Shown here piece by piece: positions 29,424 through 36,946 of a stretch of DNA of 64,000 nt. The position numbers were made by a program, and so were the translations under genes. Position 1 is the first letter of the stretch. Each line of letters opens with the position of its first letter. Origin of the DNA: Lachnospiraceae bacterium (GTDB lineage Bacteria; Bacillota; Clostridia; Lachnospirales; Lachnospiraceae). The stretch covers positions 62,001 to 126,000 of the forward strand of contig JAFXXN010000029.1 in NCBI GenBank assembly GCA_017542245.1, in the 5' to 3' direction. The notes under the pieces are model-generated. The model had not been told where the DNA came from. It worked only from the letters and a program-made list of their open reading frames with translations, and did no database searches.

Positions 29424-29978
29424 ATGAGAGTTATTTCCGGAATAGCGGGAAGAAGAAAACTGGTTTCTCCTCCGGGTATGGATATAAGACCCACAACCGA
29501 CAGGATAAAAGAAACTCTGTTCAATATCCTTGCGCCGTATATCTATGATAGTGATTTTCTTGATCTGTTTGCGGGATCCGGAGGCATTGGTATTGAAGCC
29601 TTAAGCAGGGGAGCCGGATCTGCTGTGTTTGTTGACAACAGCAATACTGCACTGAACTGTGTAAAGAAAAATCTGGAGATAACCGGGCTTAATTCAAATG
29701 CAGAAGTTCTCCGCATGGATGCATGTGCGGCTGTTTCCAGGCTCTATACTATGCGAAAGAAGTTTGACATCATATTCATAGATCCTCCCTATAAGCAGGA
29801 AATTGAGAAAAATGTACTTTTTCAGCTTGATAAGAACAGGATTCTTAAAGAAGACGGCATGATAATAGTTGAAGCATCGTCCGATACCGGATTTGATTAT
29901 ATCGAGGATACATGCTTTAAAATATCACGTGAAAAAAAATATGGCTCAAATAAACATCTTTTTATTGCATATAAATAA
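29424..29978 (+). CDS. rsmD: 16S rRNA (guanine966-N2)-methyltransferase RsmD
   Basis: A 184-residue Rossmann-fold methyltransferase. RVISGIAGRRKL and IRPTTDRIKETLFNIL open the protein. The SAM site is FLDLFAGSGGIGIEALSRGA, and the catalytic motif is FIDPPYKQE. It methylates G966 of 16S rRNA in the assembling 30S subunit. GGAGG lies 6 bases before the ATG. In Firmicutes rsmD commonly precedes coaD, as here, although a repeat element of about 165 bases has been placed between them. Confidence 0.95.
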   Translation: MRVISGIAGRRKLVSPPGMDIRPTTDRIKETLFNILAPYIYDSDFLDLFAGSGGIGIEALSRGAGSAVFVDNSNTALNCVKKNLEITGLNSNAEVLRMDACAAVSRLYTMRKKFDIIFIDPPYKQEIEKNVLFQLDKNRILKEDGMIIVEASSDTGFDYIEDTCFKISREKKYGSNKHLFIAYK

Positions 29979-30010
29979 ATAAAATATTATAATAATAAAA
30001 AGCAATGATG

Positions 30011-30176
30011 TTAAGTAAGGCTTCCCCTCGAGGGGAAGCTGTCAGCGCAGCTGACTGATGAGGTGTAAATATAGCGGGAACACCTCATCCGACCTCATTT
30101 CGCCAGTGAGGCATCTCAACCACTTCGTGGTAGAGATTATCACATTAAGGGGAAGGATATATTGGCTTAACTTAAT
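30011..30176. repeat. Palindrome-rich MITE-like interspersed repeat
   Basis: The element has several nested inverted repeats: GCTTCCCCTCGAGGGGAAGC at 30020-30039, GTCAGC/GCTGAC at 30041-30055, GATGAGGTGT/ACACCTCATC at 30058-30089 and ACCAC/GTGGT around 30119-30131. Its ends resemble each other in inverse orientation (TTAAGTAAG left, CTTAACTTAA right; CTTCCCC left, GGGGAAG right). It codes for nothing. Similar palindromic elements are scattered in gut Firmicute genomes, as I recall. The type name is not known to me. Confidence 0.7.
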
Positions 30177-30246
30177 GACATTGATAAAAAAGGGGTTTAT
30201 TTTAAAAATATGGGAAGGGGTCACTTAGTGTGATTAAGGTGAAAAT

Positions 30247-30744
30247 GTGAAGATTGCATTATATCCCGGCACCTTTGATCCGGTAACATTAGGGCATCTG
30301 GATATTATTAAAAGGGCTGCGGGAGTAGCTGATAAGCTTGTTATCGGAGTGCTGCCGAATTCGGCCAAGCGTCCGTGGTTTACTGTAGAAGAACGTATAG
30401 AGCTTATTAAGAAAGTTACTTCCGACATAAGTAATGTTTTTGTAGAAAGTTTTGACGGACTTACAGTAGATTTCGGTAAAACTATAGGAGCGAATGTTAT
30501 TGTCAGAGGACTTAGGGCTATCACCGATTTTGAGTATGAACTGCAGATAGCACAGATCAACCATAAACTGAACCCTGATATTGATACCATATTTTTTACC
30601 ACAAGCGTGGAGTATTCCTATGTAAGCTCCAGTATCGCTAAAGAAGTTGCAAGCTATGGCGGGGATATTTCCGGTTTGGTACCCGCAGCTATCATAGATG
30701 ATCTATATGCTAAGCATAAGTTACGTATACAAGGAGGACATTAA
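30247..30744 (+). CDS. coaD: Pantetheine-phosphate adenylyltransferase (PPAT)
   Basis: A 165-residue enzyme of the nucleotidyltransferase superfamily. It begins with YPGTFDPVTLGHLDII, which contains the T/HxGH nucleotide motif, and has VIVRGLRAITDFEYELQ and EYSYVSSSIAKEVA. It transfers AMP from ATP to 4'-phosphopantetheine, the fourth step of CoA synthesis. The start codon is GTG at 30247 with AAGGTG 6 bases upstream. An ATG at 30245 is out of frame. It ends one base before the coiled-coil gene. Confidence 0.95.
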   Translation: MKIALYPGTFDPVTLGHLDIIKRAAGVADKLVIGVLPNSAKRPWFTVEERIELIKKVTSDISNVFVESFDGLTVDFGKTIGANVIVRGLRAITDFEYELQIAQINHKLNPDIDTIFFTTSVEYSYVSSSIAKEVASYGGDISGLVPAAIIDDLYAKHKLRIQGGH

Positions 30745-30745
30745 A

Positions 30746-31444
30746 ATGGCACAGACCAGAATTGAGGAGATCATTAACGAGTTATACGAGTATGTTGAGA
30801 ATGCTAAGACAAACCTTACACAGAGTAAGGTTGTAGTACAAAAGGATGAGATATTTGGTTTTCTTGATGAACTGACACTTCATATCCCGGATGAGATTAA
30901 ACGTTGTCAGAAAATCATTGCCAACAGAGAAAACATTATCAAAAAGGCAAATGAGGATGCTGCTGCCATTATAGAAGAAGCAAATGCCAAAGCAAAGCGT
31001 ATAGAAGAGGACGGAAAAGAACGTGCTCAACAGCTTGTTGAAGAAACTGCTATCATGAAGAGCGCTTATGAGCAGGCTAATAAGGTCGTTCAGAATGCTA
31101 CTGCACAGGGCGAGAAGATAGTAAAGGATGCCGAGCAATATTCAAATACCATAAAGACCGGTGCTATGAATTATGCAGATGATATGCTTGACACTATAGA
31201 AAAGATTGTGTCCTCAGCTTATAAAGAAGCAAAAGAAAATTCTGACAGACTGGTCGGAGCATTGAAAAACAATCTTGTTGCACTGCAGCAGAACCAGGAT
31301 GAGTTAAGGGAAGCAAAGCAGAGTCCTGACGGTGTTTATTCTGCTCCTGACGGGGCAGAGGGTGATTTCAATGATGAATTTTCCGGTGATGTGCAGAATG
31401 ATGAAAATTTCGATTTCCCGGAAGGAACCTTTGACCAGTATTGA
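30746..31444 (+). CDS. Coiled-coil protein, DivIVA/ATPase-subunit-like
   Basis: A 232-residue, almost wholly helical protein. An N-terminal segment (IEEIINELYEYVENAK) is followed by a long Ala/Glu/Lys coiled coil with ANEDAAAIIEEANAKAKR. This resembles the lipid-associated coiled coils of DivIVA-type proteins and the E/b subunits of rotary ATPases. The acidic tail (about 195-232) is Asp/Asn-rich. AAGGAGGA lies 8 bases before the ATG at 30746, one base after the coaD stop. The same gene follows coaD in many Lachnospiraceae, as I recall. It is likely a division or envelope scaffold, but the function is unproven. Confidence 0.8.
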   Translation: MAQTRIEEIINELYEYVENAKTNLTQSKVVVQKDEIFGFLDELTLHIPDEIKRCQKIIANRENIIKKANEDAAAIIEEANAKAKRIEEDGKERAQQLVEETAIMKSAYEQANKVVQNATAQGEKIVKDAEQYSNTIKTGAMNYADDMLDTIEKIVSSAYKEAKENSDRLVGALKNNLVALQQNQDELREAKQSPDGVYSAPDGAEGDFNDEFSGDVQNDENFDFPEGTFDQY

Positions 31445-31595
31445 TTGCAGAAGTTGCCTTTCAACGATGCAATCTGTGGCATCAGTGTGGGACAAATATC
31501 TGTAAAATATATTATAACCGGTCCAATGTAATGAGCAAGTTACGTTGCCCCGGTTATTTTGATACTATATATAAGCTCTAAGAAAGTGAATATTA

Positions 31596-32477
31596 ATGAG
31601 GACTGTAGAGGTAGTAATACCGGTATATAATCCTGATGACAGGATATACACTATTATTAAACGGCTGTTAAAACAAAGCCTGAAACCCGACAGGATAAAT
31701 ATTATTCTTACTGTTTCCGATAAATTCGATGAAGACGATCTGAAAAAAGGGTTTATAAAAAATAATATTGATGATTTATCGGTAACGGTAACTACTATAG
31801 AAAAGAGTGCGTTCAATCATGGAGGTACCCGTCAGGCGGCTGCGGAGAAATGCAGGGCTGAATTATGTCTTTTTATGACACAGGATGCCATGCCTTTAGA
31901 TAAGAATCTTCTTAATAATTTGGCAAGAGAGTTTGACAACGGGGAGATTGCAGTATGCTATGCAAGACAGCTCCCGTACAAAAATGCAGCACTAAGAGAA
32001 AAGTTCGCAAGAAACTTTAATTATCCGCCTGAACCTATGATCAAGGATATTTCAATGCTTAATGCAGGAAAAATTAAAGCAATATTCTGCTCAGATGTAT
32101 GCGCCATGTATAACATGGAAATATTCAGGGAACTTGACGGGTTTGAGAGAAATGTTGATTTTAATGAGGATATGCTGTATGCACATAAAACTTTAACGAA
32201 CGGATATCTAGTAAGTTATTGTGCCGCAGCGCTTATATATCATTCGCATAATCTTTCATTAAAAGAACAGTTCAGGCGTAACAGGGAGATAGCCCGTTCG
32301 CAGAAAAGCCATCCTGATGTCTTTGACAGTTTGAGTTCTGAGAGTGAAGGAATCGCTTATCTGGTTTCGGGTATCAAGTATATTGTAAAACGTGGGCAGA
32401 TTATAGAAGCATTTCGTTTTATTGCCGATTGTGGTTCAAGATTCATCGGGTATAGGATAGGAAAGCTTTTTAAGTGA
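31596..32477 (+). CDS. Family 2 glycosyltransferase (rhamnosyltransferase-like)
   Basis: A 293-residue GT-A-fold enzyme. VVIPVYNPDDRIYTII is the N-terminal nucleotide strand, FNHGGTRQAAAEKC follows as in rhamnosyltransferases, then MTQDAMPLD (metal-binding DxD region), FCSDVCAMYNMEIFRELDGF and NEDMLYAHKTL. It should transfer an NDP-activated sugar, possibly dTDP-rhamnose, to a cell-surface glycan at the inner face of the membrane. It is followed 7 bases later by another GT2 gene, so the two probably build the same polymer. The ribosome site is weak (AGAAAG). Confidence 0.88.
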   Translation: MRTVEVVIPVYNPDDRIYTIIKRLLKQSLKPDRINIILTVSDKFDEDDLKKGFIKNNIDDLSVTVTTIEKSAFNHGGTRQAAAEKCRAELCLFMTQDAMPLDKNLLNNLAREFDNGEIAVCYARQLPYKNAALREKFARNFNYPPEPMIKDISMLNAGKIKAIFCSDVCAMYNMEIFRELDGFERNVDFNEDMLYAHKTLTNGYLVSYCAAALIYHSHNLSLKEQFRRNREIARSQKSHPDVFDSLSSESEGIAYLVSGIKYIVKRGQIIEAFRFIADCGSRFIGYRIGKLFK

Positions 32478-32484
32478 GGATATT

Positions 32485-33606
32485 ATGTATAACGTTAATA
32501 TAATAATGTCGGTCTATAATGGGGAAAAGTATTTAAAAGATCAGATAGAATCCATCCTAAAGTCTACGGTTTCAAATTGGAAACTCTATATTTTCGATGA
32601 CTGTTCAACGGATTCAAGCATTGAAATAGCCGAAGATTATGCTAACCGTTTTAAAGGGAGAATATTTGCTTTTAAGAACAGAAGAAATATGGGTTCAACC
32701 ATCAGTTTCCTTCATAATCTGACCCGCGTTTCAAAGCGGACGGGAGAAAATGAAAGATTAAAGATTGTAAACGGATTCAGATCGAAGGTCAGAAAACCCA
32801 TCGGGATGAAATTGAAGGGTATAATCCAACTGAAAAACAGTGCCGTAAATTTTGTTAAAGGTCCAAGAAAAGAAAAACTAAAGTCAAAGTGTACCGAATA
32901 TTATATGTTCTGCGATCAGGATGATTTCTGGCTGATGGACAAAATATTCCTGACTATAAAGAAACTGAAAAGTCTTGAACTTCATAAGGGTAAACATAAG
33001 CCATGTATGGTATTTACAGATGCAATCCTTGTAGATAAGGATCTGAAATTTGTTGATAAGTCATTTTATAAGACAAACCATATGAAAGCCAGAAAATGTG
33101 ATTTTGCCCATATGCTTATGGAAAACAAGGCTATAGGCTGTACGGTGGCTCTTAATCAGGCGGCAGCCGATGTACTTGCCCAGACTTTCCCGTCAAGCGA
33201 AAACGGGTTCAGATTCAGAAACGATTACGATTATATAAGGTTCCATGACTGGTGGATGGGACTTATATGTTCGGCGATGGGTGCTGTGAGATTTTACCGT
33301 GTTCCTACCGTTATGTACAGACAGCATACGGATAATCAGGTTGGACAGACAGATTTTTCAAGTTATGTGAAGAATCGGGCTGAGGATATGGAAAACTTAA
33401 AGCAGCGGATCAATGCTACGATACATCAGGCAGAATGTTTTTACAGATGTTACGGATCTATGCTGAAAAAGAAGAAATTAAAGATTCTTAAAGCGTTTAT
33501 TAAGCTTAACGAATATAATCCGGTTGTTAAGAGGCTTATTATACTCAGATATGGATTCCTTAAATCAGGGCTGGTAAGAAATGTGGCGCTTTTGATGTCT
33601 ATTTAA
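32485..33606 (+). CDS. Family 2 glycosyltransferase
   Basis: A 373-residue GT-A enzyme. It has IIMSVYNGEKYLKDQIESIL, the first metal/nucleotide motif FDDCSTDSS, and YYMFCDQDDFWLMDKI with the DxD-type acidic cluster. Compared with usual GT2 proteins there is a lysine- and arginine-rich insertion at about residues 85-135, between the first strand block and the DQDD motif, which may bind membrane or acceptor. YRQHTDNQVGQ near residue 273 is typical of rhamnan and capsule transferases. GAGGAT lies upstream of the ATG. It forms a pair with the preceding GT2 gene. Confidence 0.88.
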   Translation: MYNVNIIMSVYNGEKYLKDQIESILKSTVSNWKLYIFDDCSTDSSIEIAEDYANRFKGRIFAFKNRRNMGSTISFLHNLTRVSKRTGENERLKIVNGFRSKVRKPIGMKLKGIIQLKNSAVNFVKGPRKEKLKSKCTEYYMFCDQDDFWLMDKIFLTIKKLKSLELHKGKHKPCMVFTDAILVDKDLKFVDKSFYKTNHMKARKCDFAHMLMENKAIGCTVALNQAAADVLAQTFPSSENGFRFRNDYDYIRFHDWWMGLICSAMGAVRFYRVPTVMYRQHTDNQVGQTDFSSYVKNRAEDMENLKQRINATIHQAECFYRCYGSMLKKKKLKILKAFIKLNEYNPVVKRLIILRYGFLKSGLVRNVALLMSI

Positions 33607-33622
33607 CTGGAGAAACTTAAAA

Positions 33623-34450
33623 ATGTTTGGATATGTAGTTATCAATAAACCTGAAATAAAGTTTAAGGATTTTGATCTATACAGGTCATATTATTGTGGA
33701 TTATGCAGGGATCTGAAAGAATCCTTCGGAGTCAAGGGTCAGCTGACTCTGAATTACGATCTTACATTTCTGGCTATTCTATTAGACGGGCTATATGAGG
33801 ATAATACTGTGGAATCCGAGTGCAGATGTATAGTACACCCATTTTCAAAGCATAAGACTTTGCGGAATGAATATACTCTATATGCATCGGATATGAATGT
33901 GCTTCTTACATATTATCAGTGTATTGATGACTGGGAAGATGAAAAAAGCAGAAAAAAGAGAAGATTTGCCAAGTCTCTTAAGTCAAGAGCCGAGAAGGTG
34001 ATGAAGAAATATCCCGAGAAAGCTAAGAACATTGAACTTGAACTTAAAATTCTGGCAGAATGTGAAAAAAATCATGAAGAAAACATCGATCTTACTTCGG
34101 GGTGTTTCGGAAGGATAATGGCGGAACTGTTTTTGTTCAAGAAGGACGAGTGGAAGGAATACCTTGAAAAAATGGGGTTTTATCTCGGAAAATTCATTTA
34201 TATTCTTGATGCGTACTGTGATTATGAGGAGGATATTCAGAAAAACAGATTTAATGCATTAAAGGGTATAGGAAATGACGAAAAGACAATACGGGAAATG
34301 CTGACACTGGTTATGTCAGAATGCACAAAGAATTATGAAATGCTTCCTATAGTCGAGAATAACGATATATTACAGAATATACTATATTCCGGAGTATGGA
34401 CGGGCTTTGACCTTAAGTCCGCTCCAAAACGTGACAGAGAACAGGTTTGA
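33623..34450 (+). CDS. DUF5685 family protein
   Basis: A 275-residue soluble protein starting MFGYVVINKPEIKFKDF, then YRSYYCGLCRDLKESFG, the recognisable opening of DUF5685. Cysteines in CGLCRDL, ECRC and the later SECTKNYE may bind a metal or form a prenyltransferase-like helical bundle. DEYCDYEEDIQKNRFN-like acidic residues (DAYCDYEEDIQKNRFN) are well placed for metal binding. No activity is known to me. In Lachnospiraceae it is often next to a J-domain gene, as here 16 bases downstream, which suggests a shared chaperone-linked role. That is inference. Confidence 0.8.
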   Translation: MFGYVVINKPEIKFKDFDLYRSYYCGLCRDLKESFGVKGQLTLNYDLTFLAILLDGLYEDNTVESECRCIVHPFSKHKTLRNEYTLYASDMNVLLTYYQCIDDWEDEKSRKKRRFAKSLKSRAEKVMKKYPEKAKNIELELKILAECEKNHEENIDLTSGCFGRIMAELFLFKKDEWKEYLEKMGFYLGKFIYILDAYCDYEEDIQKNRFNALKGIGNDEKTIREMLTLVMSECTKNYEMLPIVENNDILQNILYSGVWTGFDLKSAPKRDREQV

Positions 34451-34466
34451 TACGGGTTGGTGAAAT

Positions 34467-35894
34467 ATGTTAGATCCTTATTTAGTATTAGGTGTAGATA
34501 AGTACGATGATGATCAGACTGTCAAAAAAGCATACAGGCAGCTGAGTAAACAATATCATCCGGATAATAATATAAATAATCCAAATAAAGAGGCTGCTGA
34601 GGAGACATTTAAAAAGATCCAACAGGCTTATGAACAGGCTATGCATGAAAGAAGTCTGGGAATAGGCGGTCCGAATGACTCGAGACGGTTTAACTCTTCG
34701 CGTTCTGAGAGATCGGAAACGGGAAGCTATGATCGTAGTGAAAATAACAATTCTGCGCAGAGCAGAGATAGCGGGTATTCACAGAGTGGAAGCAATAGAT
34801 ACTCACAAAGCAGCGGAAATACCGGATATTCACAGAACGGAAGCAATGGATACTCGCAGAGCAGCGGAAATACCGGGTACACACAGGGTGGAAACGCTGG
34901 ATACTCACAGAGTAGTGGGAATACCGGGTACTCACAGGGCGGAAGTACAGGATACTCACAAGGTGGAAACTCAGGGTATTCACAAAATGGAAGTAATACA
35001 TACTCCCAGAACGGAAATACCGGATATTATAACAGCAGAGGGAATAACAGTTATACGTCCGGAGGAAATAACGGATACTCCCAGAACGGATATAACGGTT
35101 ACGGTTATTCGGATAATGAAAGAAATGATTTTTCCAGGGGCTGGAATGACGGTTATGATCAGAGCAGAAATACTGCAGGATCCCGTGACAACAATCAGTA
35201 TGGGCAGTGGGGAAGTACCAGGACTAAAGAGAAAGAAAGAAATCAGTTTTTCAACAGAAATCCGTACAGTACCGGTGGAGGATACTATACCGGTAATTCA
35301 AGAAATTACAGTTATAACAATAATCAGAATTCTTATCAGGGAAATAATACAAATACCGCAAATAGTGGGACGGGATATTATACCGGAGGTAATAATCAGG
35401 GGTATTACGGTACTTCATCCGGAAGCTTTGCAGGTGAAAACGAAAATTTTAACAACAATATAAATAATGATACCTATGGCAATATGAATAACTACAGCTC
35501 CATGGATGAAAGAACTGCGCTGGATACAGCTATGGGATTCATAAACGACAGGAATTTCTTCAGCGCACTGGATGTATTAAGTACAATAAAAAATCGAAAT
35601 GATGTCTGGTATTATTACAGCGCGATAGCAAATCTTGCACTTGGAAATAATATAACAGCCATGAATCATGCAAGAACAGCGAAAGCGATGAACCCGAATA
35701 TGGCGGAATATGATGAACTGATAAACGGAATGGAAAGCGGGACTTTACAATACAGAGGAAGATCAAATAGTTTTGTGCCGCAAAAAGCAAATAAAGGGAA
35801 TATATGCGTAAAGCTTATAATAGCTAACGTTGCGTTAAATGTATTCTGCGGCGGAGGAGGCTTATGTGTGTCCGGAACATGCAGAACCTGTTAA
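34467..35894 (+). CDS. J-domain (DnaJ-like) protein with GYSQ low-complexity repeats
   Basis: A 475-residue protein. Residues 3-60 are a J domain with the invariant HPD in KQYHPDNN, so it should stimulate an Hsp70. Residues 70-335 are Gly/Tyr/Ser/Gln/Asn-rich with about a dozen 8-9-residue repeats like GYSQSSGNT. Residues 345-425 look like a short helical TPR-like region (ALDVLSTIKNRND, ALGNNITAMNHARTAKAMNP). The tail is a Cys/Gly patch, FCGGGGLC. It differs from DnaJ itself, having no zinc-finger or CTD. A strong ribosome site for apbE is embedded in its last codons and the genes overlap by 31 bases. The repeat part is prion-like in composition. Confidence 0.87.
   Translation: MLDPYLVLGVDKYDDDQTVKKAYRQLSKQYHPDNNINNPNKEAAEETFKKIQQAYEQAMHERSLGIGGPNDSRRFNSSRSERSETGSYDRSENNNSAQSRDSGYSQSGSNRYSQSSGNTGYSQNGSNGYSQSSGNTGYTQGGNAGYSQSSGNTGYSQGGSTGYSQGGNSGYSQNGSNTYSQNGNTGYYNSRGNNSYTSGGNNGYSQNGYNGYGYSDNERNDFSRGWNDGYDQSRNTAGSRDNNQYGQWGSTRTKEKERNQFFNRNPYSTGGGYYTGNSRNYSYNNNQNSYQGNNTNTANSGTGYYTGGNNQGYYGTSSGSFAGENENFNNNINNDTYGNMNNYSSMDERTALDTAMGFINDRNFFSALDVLSTIKNRNDVWYYYSAIANLALGNNITAMNHARTAKAMNPNMAEYDELINGMESGTLQYRGRSNSFVPQKANKGNICVKLIIANVALNVFCGGGGLCVSGTCRTC
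34771..35100 (+). repeat. In-frame degenerate 24-27-bp tandem repeat coding for GYSQxxGN
   Basis: Units such as GYSQSSGNT, GYSQNGSN, GYTQGGNA and GYSQGGST recur in the J-domain protein. Part of the array has a two-unit higher order. The bases are less conserved than the peptide, suggesting selection on composition. Confidence 0.8.
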
Positions 35895-36904
35895 AAAAGA
35901 TTTTGACAGCGGCTTTATTGATACTTGTCTGCCTTTCTACAGGGTGTGAAAATAAGGAAATTAAGAGTATATCCGGTATTGATTTTTATTTTGATACCGT
36001 TGTCAATGTCACTGTTTATGGGACGGAAGACAGAAAGATTATTGATGATTTTTTTGCAGAGTGTTCTAAGTACGAGAAGATATTCAGCACTACTGACGAG
36101 AACAGTGAACTGTTTGTTTTGAACAGATTGTCTAACGAAAAGTTACAAAAAGGAGATTTGGGAGAGACAAAATTCGAAGTTTCGCGAGAACTATATGAGT
36201 GCATAAAAGAATCTCTTGGCTATTCCGAATTAACAGAAGGAAGATACGATATCACCATACGGCCTGTATCAAAGCTGTGGGATTTCCGTTCAGGAAAGAA
36301 CAAGGTTCCGAAAGAAAAAGATGTTCAGGAAGGACTAAATCTTGTAGATTATAAAAATGTCACATTAATTGCTGAAGACAGCAAGTATTATGTTTCATAT
36401 ACAAAACCGGGCATTGAACTCGAACTGGGGTCTTCAGCCAAAGGTTATATAGGTGATAGGCTTATTGAATTTTTATGTTCAAAAGATATTTCATCCGCAA
36501 TAATATCTCTCGGAGGAAATGTTCAGTGCTTAGGTGGGAAAACTGATGGGAACGGAAACGAAACAGGCTTTAAAGTAGCTATAAAAGATCCGTCAAATCC
36601 TGACAGCGGCCTTTTTGAGACATTGGAAGTTGTGGATAAAGCTGTTGTGACATCCGGAATATATGAACGCTGTTTTGAAAAAGACGGAAAGCAGTATCAT
36701 CATATACTGAGTGCTAAAACAGGATATCCTGTTGAATCTGATCTTGCTTCGGTTACAGTCATAACAGAGTCGGGTTTAAAAGCTGATATATTAAGCACGG
36801 TTTGCTTTATTGAAGGTTATGAGAAGAGTAAAATGATGTTAAAAGATGACAAGGGAATTCATTTGAAGTTTATTTATAAAGATGGATCAGTGAAGGAAAT
36901 TTAA
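35864..36904 (+). CDS. apbE: FAD:protein FMN transferase (ApbE), lipoprotein
   Basis: A 346-residue protein with a lipoprotein signal (hydrophobic LLILVCLSTGC, Cys as the acylated residue). The ApbE fold follows: DFYFDTVVNVTVYGTED, TEGRYDITIRPVSKLWDF, LELGSSAKGYIGDRLIEFL, ISLGGNVQCLGGK and YHHILSAKTGYPVESDLASVTV. It attaches FMN through a phosphoester to Thr/Ser of exported flavoproteins such as RnfG, RnfD or NqrC, using FAD and Mg2+ outside the membrane. GGAGGAGG lies 4 bases before ATG 35864. A second ATG at 35879 is possible. The start lies inside the J-domain gene. Confidence 0.93.
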   Translation: MCVRNMQNLLKKILTAALLILVCLSTGCENKEIKSISGIDFYFDTVVNVTVYGTEDRKIIDDFFAECSKYEKIFSTTDENSELFVLNRLSNEKLQKGDLGETKFEVSRELYECIKESLGYSELTEGRYDITIRPVSKLWDFRSGKNKVPKEKDVQEGLNLVDYKNVTLIAEDSKYYVSYTKPGIELELGSSAKGYIGDRLIEFLCSKDISSAIISLGGNVQCLGGKTDGNGNETGFKVAIKDPSNPDSGLFETLEVVDKAVVTSGIYERCFEKDGKQYHHILSAKTGYPVESDLASVTVITESGLKADILSTVCFIEGYEKSKMMLKDDKGIHLKFIYKDGSVKEI

Positions 36905-36946
36905 TCTTAACTTAACATTCTTTTGATTTTGTGAGGAATTGGGGTT

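Noticed and set aside
30011..30176. tRNA or small RNA gene
   Set aside because: The hairpins do not form a cloverleaf, and the inverted ends point to a repeat element.
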